A DNA stretch of 64,000 nt from Muricea muricata (lineage: Eukaryota > Cnidaria > Anthozoa > Malacalcyonacea > Plexauridae), in contig OY979716.1 of assembly GCA_963855995.1 (NCBI GenBank), positions 28,408,421 through 28,472,420 on the forward strand, in the 5' to 3' direction. This document shows positions 1 to 11,957 of the stretch, one piece after another (the stretch's first letter is position 1; each line of letters begins with the position of its first letter). Made by a program: the position numbers and the translations under genes. Under the pieces are notes generated by a model. It was given only the letters and a program-made list of their open reading frames with translations, did not search any database and was not told the origin of the DNA.

Positions 1-1270
1 AAGAACAATTTACGAGAGAATTTCCAAATATGATGACCGAAACTGGTACTGGAAAAAGTCTGGTTAATGCTCTACCCAAGCTTGAAGTCTCAGAGTGCAA
101 GGAATTCCCAAGTGAATATACTATGCCTTGAAATTTGGAAACAGGGAAGTATCACTTAAGAAAGGAGGAAAGAAAAACAGAAAGTGCTTCAAGGTCACAC
201 ACCTATAAAAATAAATATGCTATTGTGCATGATCGATATAATGTATAGTCACATTCTGTCAGAGACTTGGTTACTTGTCTTAAACAGGTTACAATGAGTT
301 ATACAGTTTATTATACAACTGTGTTAAAAAGTGCCCAAAACCCCCTAAAAATGAATACAAATATACCGGGATATTTTGACAGTTGGTTATTTGTAGAGTA
401 GGAAACCAGTTTGACATGTGCAAAACATAATAAAAAACTTACATCAATCCATTTCATTCAAATCAATTTAAAGTACTTCCTTCATAAATTCAACATACCG
501 GCCAATTTTGAAATGTTTAACACTTATATTGAAGCAAACACATGTCTTTTTTTGGGAAAGGTCAAAACGCGGACCCCAAGTCCGCAAACTACCTTCGTGG
601 ACCTGGTCCATGGACTACAATCGTGGACCGCAAGGAACTTTCCCTGGGCTATGAACGGGGGGCTGGAACACTATGGGCTGGATTTCATTTACAGGTTTTT
701 CCTGTTCCATGTAATTCCTATTTAACAATAAAATTAATGAAGCATGATGACAGAAAGAATTAATGAAATCCTCCATAAAAAAGATTTGTTCATTTCAAAT
801 GTAATAAAAAAATGTATTCAGACTTTTAGGTGTGTGTAAAAAACATGTAACTGGAATGCAGCCCTATGAAGCCGCGATTCACATTTCGCAGAAACCACAA
901 TCATTCAAAGAGGGATCCTGTTTCTCATTTCATTAGTTAATGCGTTAGTGTACGGTGAAGAATACTTGTTAAGAAGGAAGTTTATATTGGGTTAAGTTAT
1001 TACATTTCAATTAAAGTGGAAATACTTTTGGCCAAGTAAAAAGACTAGGTCGGGGGAGTAAAAAGCATGGTTGAATGTTTCTTTTTCACTCATTCCAGCA
1101 TTAAATATCTCATTTTTTATTAATTGTTTTTTGTGTTTTATTTGTCGCTTTCAAGTTGTTTTGGGAAGAGTCTAGTTCACATTTGGTGATCCTGCCAGGG
1201 CCATGCATCGAATTTGTGTGATATTTTAAGTTATTTCGAAAAACAAACATGAGGAATTACCAAGCTGCAT
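1..1270. other. intergenic, no supported gene
   Basis: I see no convincing gene here. Short open frames near 411-763 overlap a locally GC-rich block (about 560-680) that resembles no family I know and are probably chance. The stretch is otherwise AT-rich. Confidence 0.5.
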
Positions 1271-2046
1271 ATGGAAGGAAATATGAACGAAACAGTTGAG
1301 AAAAGCGCAGAATCGAAGGAAAATGGACAAGAAAAAGTGACTGTACTGTATGGAGAAATGTTAGTTAATTTAAGGAAAGAGAAAAGAACCCGGAAGACTA
1401 GATTAACTAAGTCAAAGCACCGTTTACAGACACTATTTCAGACAAGAGCTGAATGAGAGGAAATCAAAAATTGTATCAAGGAAATATGGGAACTTTTAGA
1501 GGAAGCACAGACAGTGATGGATGATATGAGTGTCTTAGCATTTAAAGATGGATAATATTCAGTTACAGTCGGAAATAATGAAAGAATCAGACAGTTTGCA
1601 AGAGGAAACACAGAAGGTGATCAAAGAAGCTGAGGAAAAGTTGACAGATGTGATGTTGGCGCTGGAAAAGGTAATCGAGTCTGTTACTGGGCCCCCTAGC
1701 ATTTCAGTTTCACTACCCCCTACTACCCAACCCTTCAGTGAAGGTCAGGCACAGCAGAATAATATTTTACCCCCTACCAGCCTGCAACAAGCAACTCAAC
1801 CCTCCAGTGCAGGTCAAGCACAAGACGATGCTTCACCCCCCTCCTCATTAGCCCACAACAAGCACCCCAACCCACCAATCAGGAACAGGTACAGCAGGAT
1901 GCTCCCGTACCACCTACTACCCCACAACAAGTACCCCACCTATATAGTCTCTTCTCTTTTCCTGTTAATGTCACCTCAGAGTCTTTTAAGCACTCTTGCA
2001 AAGTACCATCTAAAACAGAAAATAATGAATAACTGCACTTTAAAAT
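1271..2046 (+). pseudogene. possible retroelement gag-like remnant
   Basis: A basic, charged frame begins at 1271 with repeated R/K residues and continues past a TGA at about 1454 in the same frame as a helical stretch ending near 1554. A second frame from 1548 encodes a coiled-coil-like segment followed by a proline/glutamine-rich tail with the repeated motifs TQPFSEGQAQ and TQPSSAGQAQ. At about 1848 the Q/P-rich character moves to another frame. A charged helical N-terminus followed by a P/Q-rich linker is common in gag proteins of BEL or Gypsy retroelements, but I see no zinc knuckle, protease or reverse transcriptase nearby. The family is therefore uncertain; the frame breaks are clear. 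Confidence 0.3.
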
Positions 2047-2195
2047 GAGAGAGTTAACAACACAATTTTATTACTATATACTATTTTGAAATGTGCATCA
2101 AAGCTGCTGCAATTATACTTTTGTGTTTCAGCTCACTGACAAATAACTGTCAGCTAATGGCATCTGGTAAGTATCTTATTAAAAAAAAACTTTAC

Positions 2196-3079
2196 CTTCT
2201 ATTGATTTCATAAAGGCAATGAATTTGGTCATTACTATTTCTTCCTTTATTCTGCACTGGTTCCCTTCAAGTGAAAAGGCTGGTTTTAATATCTTCATCA
2301 CCTGATGGGCATTCAGGTTGCCACCTTTCTTCCAAGCAAATAGATGGCGAGCCATTTCTTATAAAATCTAACACCTTTGATTGAAAAGTTACAATTTTAC
2401 GTAAATACAGCAATAACAATTGGCATATCTTTTATAGTTGGTTTGACTTATTAGGGTTAATGTAAGCAGGGCAGATCAATCTTCATCTCGCAGGAGTGCA
2501 GATTTTCCTGGGGGGGGGGGTGCATTGGTGCATCACTAGGGTCTAGGGAGCTGACCGAACTTTGTTCATCTTTTGCCACTGTTGTTGATTATGATCTAGT
2601 TGTGTCACACATTAAATTGTGACTTAAGTATTTTACTTAACCTGTTAACTGAAATTTTCTTCAAATTAAGTCAATAATAATATTAACGTACAGTACGTAC
2701 ACCATTTTTTAATTTTTATTGGGGTGCTCAAACTTTAGGGAGGTGCTCACCACCCTGCACACCCCCCCTGAATGTAAGCCATTTTACTCTGTCCAATGCT
2801 AGATGATTTCACTTATTTGCACATGAAAAGCAATTAAACAGATATGCATTTCCTTTCCATAGTAATATTAAAATGCCTAATCCGATAATATGAAAGGCCT
2901 TCAAGAAACTGATCCAGCTTGGATTTGCAGCGAATGATGACAAAATACTTGGTGATTTCATTTACAAATGCGAGTCTTTCACTAAAGGGAATACTCAAGG
3001 GCAAACCATCAATCTCAAATCTCCAGGTGCATTCATTCCAACATTCATTGACATCAAGCTGGGACTTTTTCTCTGGCAA
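2196..3079 (-). pseudogene. fragments of a HECT-ligase-related (G2E3-like) gene
   Basis: Two minus-strand segments look like consecutive exons of a HECT-type gene. The first (about 3079 down to 2870) contains RLAFVNEITKYFVI and KLDQFLEGLSYY, a pattern typical of the middle of the HECT region in invertebrate multi-copy G2E3-like proteins. The second (about 2360 down to 2196) contains FAWKKGGNLNAHQVMKIL and IVMTKFIAFIKSIEG, followed by a plausible GT donor. I found neither the C-lobe with its catalytic cysteine nor an N-terminal part, so this is a partial copy. Two other HECT loci occur in the window (47.3-48.3 and 60.5-63.6 kb), also on the minus strand. Confidence 0.5.
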
Positions 3080-3086
3080 CTACTGT

Positions 3087-3617
3087 CTATACTTAGTCCA
3101 AAAACGAAACACTTTGTCTTACACAATTAATAGACTTCAGCAAATAACATTTTATTTTATTTTGTTAGGTATATGCTAAAGTACGTCAGATTTATTACAA
3201 ATTTTCATCGATAATATCTAAGTAATGAATTCTAGGGGGGAGACGTCACGATTTGTTATACTTGGAAGTATTTAATATCTGATGGCCTTATAGAAGTTTA
3301 TATAGTATGATGTCATGCAATTTTCGTCCAAGTTTTGGAGAGTTTACGTAGTTTCTTCCTCGCTATTGGCTTGCTAACGATTTATTTGTCTTTATTGACT
3401 TGCTAACGATTTATTTGCTATTGATTTACTCATCTGAAGTAAATAATTATAACCCAAAAGTCATAACTCAACTTATTTGTGTATCTACAATCTATGACGG
3501 GACGTTATCAACACGTTATGGACATGTTACCAACACGTTACCAAACCCTAGATTATGATATGAACTTAATAATATTGTTTTATGACACGTTACCACAATA
3601 TTTTAAAAAGAAGTATA
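3087..3617. repeat. dispersed 0.53-kb repeat, copy 1
   Basis: This segment is nearly identical, in the same orientation, to 45491-46016. Both copies run from CTATACT..AGTCCAAAAACG to ACCACAATATTTTAAAAAGA, with scattered substitutions and small indels. Both contain a doubled GACTTGCTAACGATTTATTTG-like unit and a cluster of (A)CACGTTA/AACGTGT motifs. I see no coding potential. It is probably a non-autonomous mobile element or part of one. Confidence 0.85.
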
Positions 3618-4247
3618 TACCATGGCCAGAAATTCATGACAGTTCGCTATGACACATGCGCAAAAACCATTAAATTCGTATTCAAAATGGTGACTAACAA
3701 TAACTAAATTGCATTACATCAATGTTTAAATCACAAATAGCGATAATACTATAAGTATATCCCCATTTGCCAACTTCTGAAAATGATAGAAATAACCCAG
3801 ATTAACCGATACGAAGTCTCAAGGTACAACAGCATCGGCAAGTTGGTTCCTTAAAACGTGCTGTTGAAATAAATTTACCTGTACATAATCTGTATTGAAT
3901 CCATGATTCGCACTGTAATGCTGAACTTCAGCCCAAAATTGCCCTTGTCCCCTTCAGTCTTTCAAATTTGCCAACTTCGTACTTTAAAATCTCAATGTTG
4001 AGCTGCTTTTTTAAACGATTTATCAATGTCCAGGAAACTAAAAAACCGGTTCCTTTCATACAAAATCTAGCAGCATATTTGATACAAAATTAAGGTCAAT
4101 AGTGTGTGTAATTGATCAAAATAGCCCATGGAAAACACTAAATTTTGCATTTCTTGCTAGTCCGCCATGTTCTTTCTTCACCTTATTATGACTACTTCAC
4201 TGTGCAGTATATACCGGTGTACTCAGATAAATATTTCACATTCCACA
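3618..4247. other. intergenic, nothing recognised
   Basis: AT-rich sequence between the dispersed repeat and the broken gene at 4.25 kb. No gene, RNA or repeat was recognised. Confidence 0.5.
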
Positions 4248-6620
4248 ATGTCGAACAAGGCGCCAAAAAAATCTGATTTGCAATTTAAATTATCCATTGA
4301 AAGTCCTTCCTTGACCTATGCTGCAAGGCCGAGTGGTAGAAATGTTGTATTTGCTGTTGATATGCCTTATCCTCTTTTACAAAGTTGGTACAATATAGCA
4401 AACAGTAAAGCCTAAGTAGAGCCTAATAAAGAGAATACAAGCAGCACTAGAAATCAGCATCACAATTTAAGCTATTGTGATTTATTTGAGAGTTGCATTC
4501 CTTGTGATGCATTCTCGTTGGTTGAAGATGTAAGAATACGTCAAGACATCAATGAGTCTTTAAGGAAACGTGTTTTATCTGTAATTGATGCTTAGAAACA
4601 CACTAAAGGCAGGAAAAGATTACTATTCAACGGTCTAAAAAGGCGTTTCCATTTGTTTGAGGAAAACATTAAATCAGTGCAAGCTATAAAAGACGAAAAC
4701 AAGTTTTTACGGGGTGAAATATTAGAAGGGAGGAAACAGTATGCCAACCTTGAACAAGAGCTGGAAAAGTTGTGCTGTTAACAGGAACTGTTAACTTATG
4801 TGAAAGAATTGGAAAAATTAGTCAGTGAAGGGAACCATCTGTACAAGGGTTAAGAAAGTTTCTGAAGTTTCTAACAAAAGTAGAACATTAGGGTCGTATT
4901 TGTCCAGGGCTCAGACTGCACTTTGGTTCTCAAAGTCATTTGGGCTAGAGGTGGAGTCAATGGTTGTTAGAGAGACTAACACCAATACACAGCATACCAT
5001 TAAAGTGTCGAAACCAAACGAACAATCGTCAAGTAATTGTGAAGCAACACAATATGAAAGATTGTCTGAGAAGGACAAAGCAAAAGTTGAAAAGACTTCT
5101 TGATGGATAAGTTTGGAGTTGGTGACAACTTTATCCATGAGCTGTCTATGTCACCTGGCTCAAATCTTCCAAGATCATACCTAATCAAACAAAAACGTGA
5201 TGACTTGAATAAGTTGTGCACAATATTCACCACCCCTGGTAGGGCAGATGGAGCCCAAGTCTCATTCATCCCACTTCTTAAAGAGTAAAATCTTTTATTG
5301 CCTCAAACCCAACCTTCGACTCTGATCAAGCCATAAGAATTAAAATTTCAGGAGACAGTGCAAAGATGACACACTCTTCAAATTTTATACTTTTATCATT
5401 TTCATTATTGCAGCAGAAAGATGCTGTGATGTCTGCAAGAGGGAACCACACAATCCCTGTTGTAAAGAGAGAACAAAAATATGCGACTTTGAAAGAATCC
5501 TTTCAAAATGTTTTTGATGAAATAATGCCCTAAACAGATCAAAGAAGCTTACTATTGATGACAGGGACTATAATGTTGAATTATTCCTTGGTGGGGATTA
5601 CAAGTTTATATTAATTCTACTAGGTATGAAATCAGCAACTTCCAATCATTCATGTGTATGGTATAAAGTCCATTCACATAGCAAATATGACATGAGTTTT
5701 CCACTCCATCACTACAATAGTGACCCACACAGGCGAACCCTGGAAGAAATTATAAATTTGACAGGTTTGAAAAAAGACAATTATTGTTGTGTAAATGACC
5801 CGTTACTTTCTATTGACTTGGATCACATCATTCTGGATGAATTACACCTCTTACTACGCGTAACAGATGTTTTAATTAATAACTTAATTGACGATGTCTT
5901 AGAAATGGACAAAAAAGAAGACTTGAGTAAGAAGAAATCGGATCCTACCCGAGGTGCCATTTGCAACAGTTTATTAATACAGTTTCGTCTTGTGGAGTAA
6001 GTTTTAACGTTTGGGAACAAAAAAATGCCGATGGTAAAGGGTCAGGAACATATGAATTTACTAGTTTGCTGGGAAATGACAGAAAAAAGTTATTGGAAGA
6101 ACTACCACCCAAACTTACTTCTGAAGTGATTCATGCAAACACCAGCAAAAGAGTGGCAAATTTATGGAAAAATTTCAGGGAACTGTACAGAACAATTACA
6201 AGTTTGGAGCCAACTGATGAAGACATTCCTGGATTTTTTAAAAGTGCAAAAGCTTGTGTTAATGAATTCACCTCCCTTCGAGCTGAATGTAAAGGTTATG
6301 GTCATAAAAACGTTACACCGTACTTGCATGCCATGGTATATCATGCTCCACATTTCCTTACAAAGTATAAATCCCTTAAAATATTTACTGGCCAAGGAGT
6401 TGAAAGAAACAATGACTTTGCACAGACTTCTGTTTTAAAGAAATCTAACAACAGGAATGCCCCTGCAGATGTTTTAAAGATGGACGCTAGGCAATGGGCT
6501 TTGCATAGCAATGAAAGAAATAAGCAACAGTACACTAAACGTGATACAGACTATTGGGCATCTGAATTGCAAGAAACTCGTAAGAAGAAAAGGAAAGGAA
6601 TAAAAGAGAACTCTGCATAA
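4248..6620 (+). pseudogene. degraded copy of an unnamed repeated invertebrate gene family
   Basis: One long protein can be followed through several frames. It starts at MSNKAPKKSDLQF (4248), then a coiled-coil segment up to about 4780, then LSYLSRAQTALWFSKSFGLE-like sequence around 4900, then DKFGVGDNFIHELSM (5106), KISGDSAKMTHSSNFIL (from 5339), ELFLGGDYKFI (5578), LDHIILDELHLLLRVTDVL (5818) and a C-terminus with LHAMVYHAPHFLTKY (6322) and GQGVERNNDFAQTS (6393). In-frame stops occur near 4413, 4593, 4780 and 4849, and frames shift near 4850, 5104, 5290, 5530 and 5960. The pattern resembles a high-copy uncharacterised family I associate with cnidarian genomes, in which a CxWC motif is usual; here the last residue reads as Y. 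I cannot name its function. The high copy number suggests a transposon origin. Confidence 0.6.
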
Positions 6621-7526
6621 GATTCATTTTTTGCTTCAGTCATTTGAAATGTCTCGTTACCCCTTCCCCCTGCAATGTACCGGGCATTCACTTTATCCAT
6701 ATGTCAAAGTCCATATCCCCGTCACCAGGTTAAAAACATATAGTTGCATCTCCTGCCCTCAGGTTATAGGGGAGTGTAATAAACCAGTGAAAATCAGGCG
6801 ATGGGGGAAGGAGGGGGAGGCTGAGGGATTTCAAATGACTGATGCATTACTTTAATAGCACAAATCATAGACAGACTTTCTAAGGGTACAGGGAGGGGGA
6901 TGCAAACCCCCTAAATATTAGTTATAACCCCCAAAACAAAATGTCCCCCCCTAAAAATATTTTTAACCCCCCTAATTTTCAGCATAATAAGTAAGTCCAC
7001 TATCAAAGTTACAAAGTATCTATCTATCGATCTATCTTTATAGCTTTGGGCATATTATGCTGTTCCCATTTCATGTGAAAGAAACTTTTGCAAATTTCTA
7101 AAAAAAAGACTCACCCAGGTGAAACCTTGAGAGGGAGTCTGCAGAGCAGAAAACAAATCACAGGCTCACCTCCCCCCCTAAAATTTGAACCCTATGGCAT
7201 CTGCCTATGGCAGAAATCAATGTGATGACACATAAATTTAAAAAAACTATAAATTTCTATTCGTTGTTGTCCTTTGAAATATATATTTTACAACAAAAAC
7301 ACAAGTTTTTGAATTTGTAAAAGCTTATTTTGGTAACAATCTTGCAATAGTATAACATAGGTCAATGCATCTAAACCTTTTACGCCCACTTTTCTTTAAG
7401 ACAGCTAAATTGTCAAGAATTAGACTTTCTTGTACTTTTTTGCATTAGTTAAATTGTTAACAAGAAATAACAGTAAATAAAATGTGTAATTGACTTATGT
7501 ACTATGTATTACATATCATTATTATG
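6621..7526. other. intergenic with C-run-rich patch
   Basis: No gene seen. From about 6880 to 7190 the plus strand has many short C runs (ACCCCC, TCCCCCCC), often seen in decayed terminal regions of hAT-like elements, but no paired end was found. A short TCTA-rich simple repeat lies near 7018-7040. Confidence 0.4.
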
Positions 7527-8547
7527 TTAGTTAATGGCAAAGGCAGTCGTGGCAAAGCAAATGCTCAATTTTTCCTGGTGATACCTTTTAGAAGGAACCA
7601 ATGTTTGGTTTACCAAAATGTAAGACTTGGGTCCCCAGCCGAAAAAATGTCGCATTTGAATAGGGAAGACAACTTCTACGCCATCACCTAGTCTATCCAC
7701 TGAACATTCCCAGCCATTTGGAAAACTGCAACGACAAAAATCATCCTTATCCATGTTAATATAACCTCTCGTCCCAGACTGTCTTCCCTTTCCATTGAAC
7801 AGATATTTATAAACATCTTCTCGTAATTCCACTGTTGTAGAGATGTCGGCATTTCCATGTCGTGTTCTCAAATGTTTTAAAATACCAAGGCCAAGTGCTT
7901 CAGTTCCATATCGAATTATGTCTAACGGTGGCTCCGGATTGAAGAAATATCTTGAAGAAAGATAAAAATAAATGAAATGAGCACATTTCATCTATTAATC
8001 TTTAATATGACATGTATTGGACTTTTGGTATGAAACTTCGAAAGCTGTGAATTGGAAATGAATACTGTTAGTACCTCAAAGCTGTGCTATTTAAATTTTC
8101 TTCAGGTTCCCATGAATCTGTTAAGGGACCACAATCTTTCCAGCGAATCAAATACTCTTTCTAAAAGATGTTGAATATAACGTGCATGCAATAGCGTCTG
8201 TATATTTAAACTATGAAAGTGTTGTACATGACTACAAGTGAAGTCGTGTGAAGATAGTTCTTAAAATTTTCTGTAATCATAAATTTTGGGCTTGTTTTTG
8301 CTTTTAAAAATATATTATGAAGCAAATAAACTTTCGTGATGAGTACAATAAACATATAGTATAAAGAATTATTCTTGTTTTTAAAACTCGCCTTTCTGTT
8401 GGTATTCCTGGCGTAAATTACTCTCTCAACCTCATAAAGTTTTCTTTTTTTTCTCGCCTTTCCATCGAAGTAACCTGTTGTGTTTAAATTGTTTAGATCT
8501 TTATAAAAACCAACAGAACACGAACGTCGCCCATTGTCGGCCGCCAT
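7527..8547 (-). CDS. chromodomain protein, three exons
   Basis: Proposed exons on the minus strand are 8547-8392, 8160-8075 and 7950-7527. They join in phase (0, then 2) to give a 221-aa protein starting MAADNGRRSC. The start lies just inside an ATG-rich CCGCCATTTTG context. Residues about 38-75 read as a chromodomain: YEVERVIYARNTNRK from exon 1 joins KEYLIRWKDCGPLTDSWEPE from exon 2, with the aromatic residues (Y, W, W) expected of a methyl-lysine cage. The rest of exon 3 (FFNPEPPLDIIRYG onward) is not a fold I recognise. Exon 1 seems to end at AAG followed by GCGAGT, a GC-AG intron; the second intron is GT-AG. No stops or shifts interrupt it, so it may be functional: a nuclear, histone-mark-binding role would fit the domain. 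A transposon-derived chromodomain is the alternative. Confidence 0.72.
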
Positions 8548-9864
8548 TTTGTTTAAAATTGACCGTAATGCACACGTGTAAAACTTAATTCTGCGCCCAT
8601 TGTGTTAGCCGCTAAAAATTTTTTACTGTCGCGAATTTTCAGCCATGTTTATTTGTTTAAAAGAAATGAGGGTAACGTGTTGTTCTCTTTAAATTATAAT
8701 AGTAATTTTTACGAGTACAAATTATTGTTAATGGACGACACCTAACGCACTAGACTTGAAGGTTATTATAGTCTAAATGATATCGTGACAAACCAATGCA
8801 ATCGCAAGCTTGCCAAACCTGTAGGCTACTGCACCCAGTATCATTTATTAACTTTTGTTCAAACTACTGTTGATCTATTCAAACCAACAATGAAGCTATA
8901 GTTAAAGCCATCCACTGATAATTGAGTTAGCTCTGTCTGCCTATCATTCTCACTCTGATTCTGATAAGTGAGGACCGATTAAAACAGTCAAAACTCAAAG
9001 CCAATATAATCTCAACGCAAGGATTGCCACGTTTGCGTACAGAATATACCAAAGCTCACAATGTTCTGGGTCATTGAAAGTTGTTGCTGATTTTATTCCG
9101 GATATGAGCTGGAAAACGAGTGAGTTTGTTCCTTATTTCTATAAACTCGTAAGTAATCAGTTTCCTTGTTATAGGGACGATTCGTCATTTCGCCCTTGTT
9201 AGCACGATCGTTTGTAGTATAATGGAACAGTATCGTCTGCACGCGATTGAAATCTCAAACTACTACGAGATTATAGTGGCAATATCACATTTCATTACAA
9301 GTCCTATATGGCCTCTCTCGAATGACGAATCACAAGTCTATCTTATATAGATCTGCTTCCAACGAATTCTGTACATGAGATTGCACGATATTTTGTTTAT
9401 ATTCCATCCAGCCGAATTAAACAGACGGCAACGTTAATATGATATATTCAGCAATTAACCTTGCGCATCTCAAGAGCTTATGTAGCAGTTGAAACATGCC
9501 AGCCATAACCTGCACACTTTATTGCGACCCATAGTTAGTGCGGTGCTGTTGATAACCTAGTGAACTGAAATACATCATGAGCCATATAAGATAACCGTTT
9601 ATATCATTCTTCACTGGAAAAATCCCGAATGTCCATTGCGTGTCAAGGATTTTGCATAATCATGCCATACTTCACATTTCAGTGTTGCTGTATATACTGA
9701 TTATATTATATTCATATCGAATTTCACTGTACATCAGCGTGTCTCGTTGTGCAAATGAAAAATATGGCTATTCTGCGGTGCAACCTTAGAAGGCACGCAA
9801 GGTATAGCTCTAGTGTTAGCGTGCCCAGTGTGAGTAATAATGCACTAATGTTAGGATGTCCCTG
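8548..9864. other. intergenic, nothing coding
   Basis: No gene recognised. At 8649-8705 there is a fragment (GTTTAAAAGAAATGAGGGTA and following bases) that also occurs at about 46020-46080, so part of this stretch comes from the same dispersed repeat family. Confidence 0.5.
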
Positions 9865-10365
9865 GTGAAAATCCTTTCAAGGATCCTTAAGGATTCCTTA
9901 AGGATTTTTGGCAGGATCCTTGTGGGAAAGTGGTCATATTTCCTCAAGGATCCTTAAGTATTCCTTAGGATCCTTTAAGATCCTTGGAGAAATCCTGAAG
10001 GAAATTGTATAATCCTTAAGGATCCTTTAAGATCCTTGGAGAAATCCTGAAGGAAATTGTATAATCCTTAAGGATCCCAGTTGTATCCTGAAGGATCCTT
10101 GCACATTCTTGATTTATCCTGGAGGATTTTAGGAATTCCTTAAGGATTCTAATTGTATCTTGAAGGATCTTTGCTTATCCTTAAGGATCTTTGATTTATC
10201 CTGAAGGATCTTGAAAAATCCTGAAGGATCCTTAGTTTTATCCTGAAGGATGTTTGGAAATTCTTGAGGATCCTAGTCATATCTTGAAGGATCCTTGCTT
10301 ATCCTTCAGGATCACTGGTACTTAAAATCCTGAAAATTTTTTAGGAAATCCTTAAGGATCCTAGT
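9865..10365. repeat. dense field of palindromic AAGGATCCTT / TCCTTAAGGA motifs
   Basis: For about 500 bases nearly all sequence is built from short, imperfect variants of ATCCTTAAGGAT and TCCTGAAGGATCCTTG with variable spacers. Both TCCTTAAGGA and AAGGATCCTT are palindromes. Two adjacent 52-base segments (about 9966-10017 and 10018-10074) are almost identical. Spacing is irregular, so it is neither a simple satellite nor a CRISPR array. Weaker copies trail on to about 10620. Confidence 0.85.
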
Positions 10366-10906
10366 TGTCAGTCTCCTGCAAGTCAGTACTCCGAAAATAC
10401 TATCTTATCTTAAGTCTAAATGTCTAACTGTAAGTATTATACTTATGGCACAAGGATCCTAAAAAAGCCCTAAAGATTTTTATAGTAATCTTTAGCAGAT
10501 CCTTACTGGTATTTGGTGTGTTAATATACTATAAAGCACCTTAGTAGGGATATTCTCAAATATCTTTGCGATATCCTAAAGAGATCTTATAAAATCTTGT
10601 ATAATCTTTAAAATCAGCTGAAATTCGTTGAATATTCTCAACGTTTGTAAAGACACCCACAATAAAAATACTAACTACGCAAAATAAACTTAATAATTAT
10701 ATTATTTTTTATTCCATTTATTAAAATTGAAATAGTGATATTTCGTTTTATACATCACAATCACTTCAAAACATTTAAATCTATTTTCAAGGACATGATA
10801 AAATACCGATAAAATTTAAATGTTCTGAAATTTTGTACACGATACAAGGACACTTAGTTATTGAATCTAATGTCTCATTCTGAATCACCAGGATTTTTTT
10901 CCAATT
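10366..10906. other. intergenic tail of the repeat field
   Basis: Degenerate copies of the AGGATCCT motif continue to about 10620, followed by AT-rich sequence. No gene recognised. Confidence 0.4.
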
Positions 10907-11753
10907 TTATTTTCTTTTGAGCAAATCGCACCCTTTTTGGTTACAAAACGTTCGTATTGTCGACCACATCTTCGTTAATGTCTTTTCCCCGTATTTTCTT
11001 GTAATACAATCTACGAAATAAAGTTTTTGATATTAAATGATATCTGTATAGATGCGTGAAGTGAATTCACGTTTTGAGTTTAAACTCAAGTTACCTTTGA
11101 GAATGTCTATTCTGCCAGAATCAAGTTCAGTCTTGATCCCTTTTTTGTTGACTGGTGCGATCATGCCATTCATTAGTTCGTCCTCGGTGAATAATGTGGG
11201 TAACACCCTCAATGCGTATTTTTGAGGATTTTTGGGATTTGCAGGTAATGACAGCAGATCTACACCATCGTATACCTATACAAAGATTGAAAGAATCTTA
11301 CAAAAGTTTTCTTAAGTAATGTTAAGTCGAAAGACACTATAAAAAAAGGAGACTTACCAAACCGTGTGAATTTTACCCACTTTCAGTGTTATATAAAACA
11401 TCTGGCACTGGTTCAGAATCCTGAAATTACAATAAAGTATTTTAGTTGATACAAGATTATTTTTTCCGAAAATATGTAAAAATTAGTACTTGATCGGCTG
11501 CTTCAGTTTAGTAGATTCCAAATAATTTAATTGTAGCCTGTTTGCACCTGTTTACCCCGTAAGACATTATATTATACGACTCTCCAGCAAGACAATTATT
11601 TTTGATGAACACGGCGTGCTTGACCTGGATTCTATCTTCCGGAATTGCTGTGGCGTTTGTGGGGTCACTAAGGTGTTCGCTTTTGCCGTTTGGAGCAGCG
11701 TATCTACTTTTCCTGATAAATGTTTCACACAGGAAAACAGATTGTCTACCCAT
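10907..11753 (-). CDS. small BEN-domain protein, three exons
   Basis: Proposed exons are 11753-11556, 11275-11095 and 11010-10907, with consensus donors (GGG|GTAAAC, AAAG|GTAACT) and acceptors (TATAG, TTTCGTAG) and coherent phases 0 and 1. The product is 160 aa. Residues about 87-160 match the BEN domain pattern: YALRVLPTLFTEDELMNG, a variable loop, then LDSGRIDILKDCITRKYG and KMWSTIRTFCNQKGCDLLKR near the C-terminus. BEN domains bind DNA or mediate chromatin and transposon functions. No frame breaks are seen. The gene is divergent from the accessory-like gene at 11958, with 204 bases between the two starts, so both may belong to one mobile unit. The first 66 residues are not a known domain. 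Confidence 0.72.
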
Positions 11754-11957
11754 AGATAGTTGAAGAGAAGAATAGGAAACTAGAGCCTGGGGGCGAGAAA
11801 TGTTATTGTTATGAAAATTAATTGGTCACGTGATCTTAAGCCGACACAAAGTGTTGAAAGATCTTAAACATAATATGGTATCAAGTTACGATTTTGTCTT
11901 CGCTGCATTTTTCAACGTATTTTTGTCATCTTGAGTGAAATCTTTTAAATCTCAAAG
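11754..11957. promoter_or_regulatory. candidate bidirectional promoter
   Basis: The two start codons of the divergent BEN gene (minus) and the zinc-finger-containing accessory-like gene (plus) lie 204 bases apart, so any promoters must share this interval. This rests on gene layout; I see no defined core-promoter motif. Confidence 0.35.

Noticed and set aside
411-763. Overlapping open frames in a GC-rich patch
   Set aside because: No recognisable motifs, and both frames share the same bases without conservation signs.
9865-10365. Possible CRISPR-like array
   Set aside because: Spacing and motifs are irregular, there are no unique spacers of constant length, and the window is eukaryotic.
11378-11421. 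A 44-base exon-like segment (DSEPVPDVLYNTES) between BEN exons 1 and 2
   Set aside because: It has good splice sites, but its phase conflicts with exon 2 (which needs phase 0). Direct joining of exons 1 and 2 gives a clean product. It could still be an alternative exon.
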